From JAPKZH01 sp964537875 (lineage in GTDB: Bacteria; Acidobacteriota; Aminicenantia; Aminicenantales; UBA4085): a stretch of DNA of 5,107 nucleotides. Below are positions 4,922-5,107 of the stretch, in pieces. Location: NCBI GenBank assembly GCA_964537875.1, contig CAZIDN010000143.1, positions 1 to 5,107 on the forward strand, read 5' to 3'. How positions within the stretch are numbered: position 1 is the stretch's first letter; the number at the start of each line of letters is the position of its first letter. The position numbers and the translations under genes are program-made. The notes beneath the pieces were generated by a model, which had not been told where the DNA came from, ran no database searches, and worked only from the letters and a program-made list of their open reading frames with translations.

Positions 4922-5107
4922 TCAAAACGAGCTATAGGTCACCCGGAAATCATCGAATTCGCCGGTGTAATCTTCCCAGGTGACGTCGACATTCTCAACC
5001 CGCGACATCGGGGGACCTTCCCGCAGCCTGCTGACCAAGGTATCGACCTTGTTTTTTTCCCCTTCGGCGACGACTTCGACGCGGCCGTCGTAGACGTTCC
5101 GCACCCA
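4922..5107 (-). CDS. Acylphosphatase, C-terminal part (5' end beyond window)
   Basis: Small cytoplasmic enzyme family that hydrolyses acyl phosphates such as acetyl- or 1,3-bisphosphoglycerate-type anhydrides. The 61 visible residues begin WVRNVYDGRVEVVAEGE, which fits the second acylphosphatase signature (aromatic-V-[KR]-N-x3-G-x-V-x5-G) and includes the conserved catalytic Asn (fourth visible residue). The rest, LVSRLREGPPMSRVENVDV and the C-terminal FDDFRVTYSSF, also follows the family. The part with the phosphate-binding Arg loop (GRVQGVGFR in relatives) lies right of the window. A GTG at 5104 is only an internal Val codon of the conserved motif, not the start. The stop (TGA, 4924-4922) lies just beyond the palindromic element. 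The family call is firm; completeness of the gene cannot be judged. Confidence 0.87.
   Translation of the reverse strand, partial: WVRNVYDGRVEVVAEGEKNKVDTLVSRLREGPPMSRVENVDVTWEDYTGEFDDFRVTYSSF

Overview
The window is chromosomal-looking DNA from a moderately GC-rich bacterium. It carries five complete genes and one gene cut by the right edge. Clean Shine-Dalgarno sites, sigma70-like promoter boxes and ATGA stop/start overlaps support a bacterium. A C69 dipeptidase beside methylmalonyl-CoA and acyl-CoA oxidation genes suggests an amino-acid- or peptide-fermenting anaerobe, for example an Aminicenantes/Acidobacteriota-like lineage. That placement is a guess from gene content, since no marker gene is present.

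Layout: (1) 63-1670, plus strand: a membrane-anchored or secreted C69-family dipeptidase. Its stop lies only 6 bases from the stop of the next, convergent gene. (2) 4189-1677, minus strand: a tight three-gene operon, acyl-CoA dehydrogenase -> MeaB GTPase -> methylmalonyl-CoA epimerase. The first junction has no gap (TAG directly followed by ATG) and the second overlaps by 4 bases. A candidate promoter lies at 4261-4289. A perfect 18-bp inverted repeat sits in the leader just upstream of the ribosome binding site. (3) 4350-4619, plus strand: a divergent 89-codon gene for a small membrane-anchored protein with a YHS/TRASH-like cysteine motif. It appears to be expressed from a TTGACA promoter as a leaderless or nearly leaderless mRNA. 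(4) 4617-4916: a roughly 300-bp non-coding palindromic element with long imperfect terminal inverted repeats, possible TA duplications and many internal hairpins. (5) 4922-5107, minus strand: the C-terminal part of an acylphosphatase whose 5' end is outside the window.

How the genes fit together: the dehydrogenase would oxidise a short or branched acyl-CoA, as in valine, isoleucine or fatty acid breakdown. The epimerase converts between (S)- and (R)-methylmalonyl-CoA, and MeaB protects and loads the B12-dependent methylmalonyl-CoA mutase. Together they cover part of a route linking branched-chain amino acids, propionyl-CoA and succinyl-CoA. The mutase and propionyl-CoA carboxylase are not in the window. 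The dipeptidase could feed amino acids to this route, but nothing in the sequence links it to the operon.

The coding genes are ordinary family members. The least explained part is the 4617-4916 element, followed by the palindrome in the operon leader. I see no CRISPR array, tRNA, rRNA, defence system or transposase.
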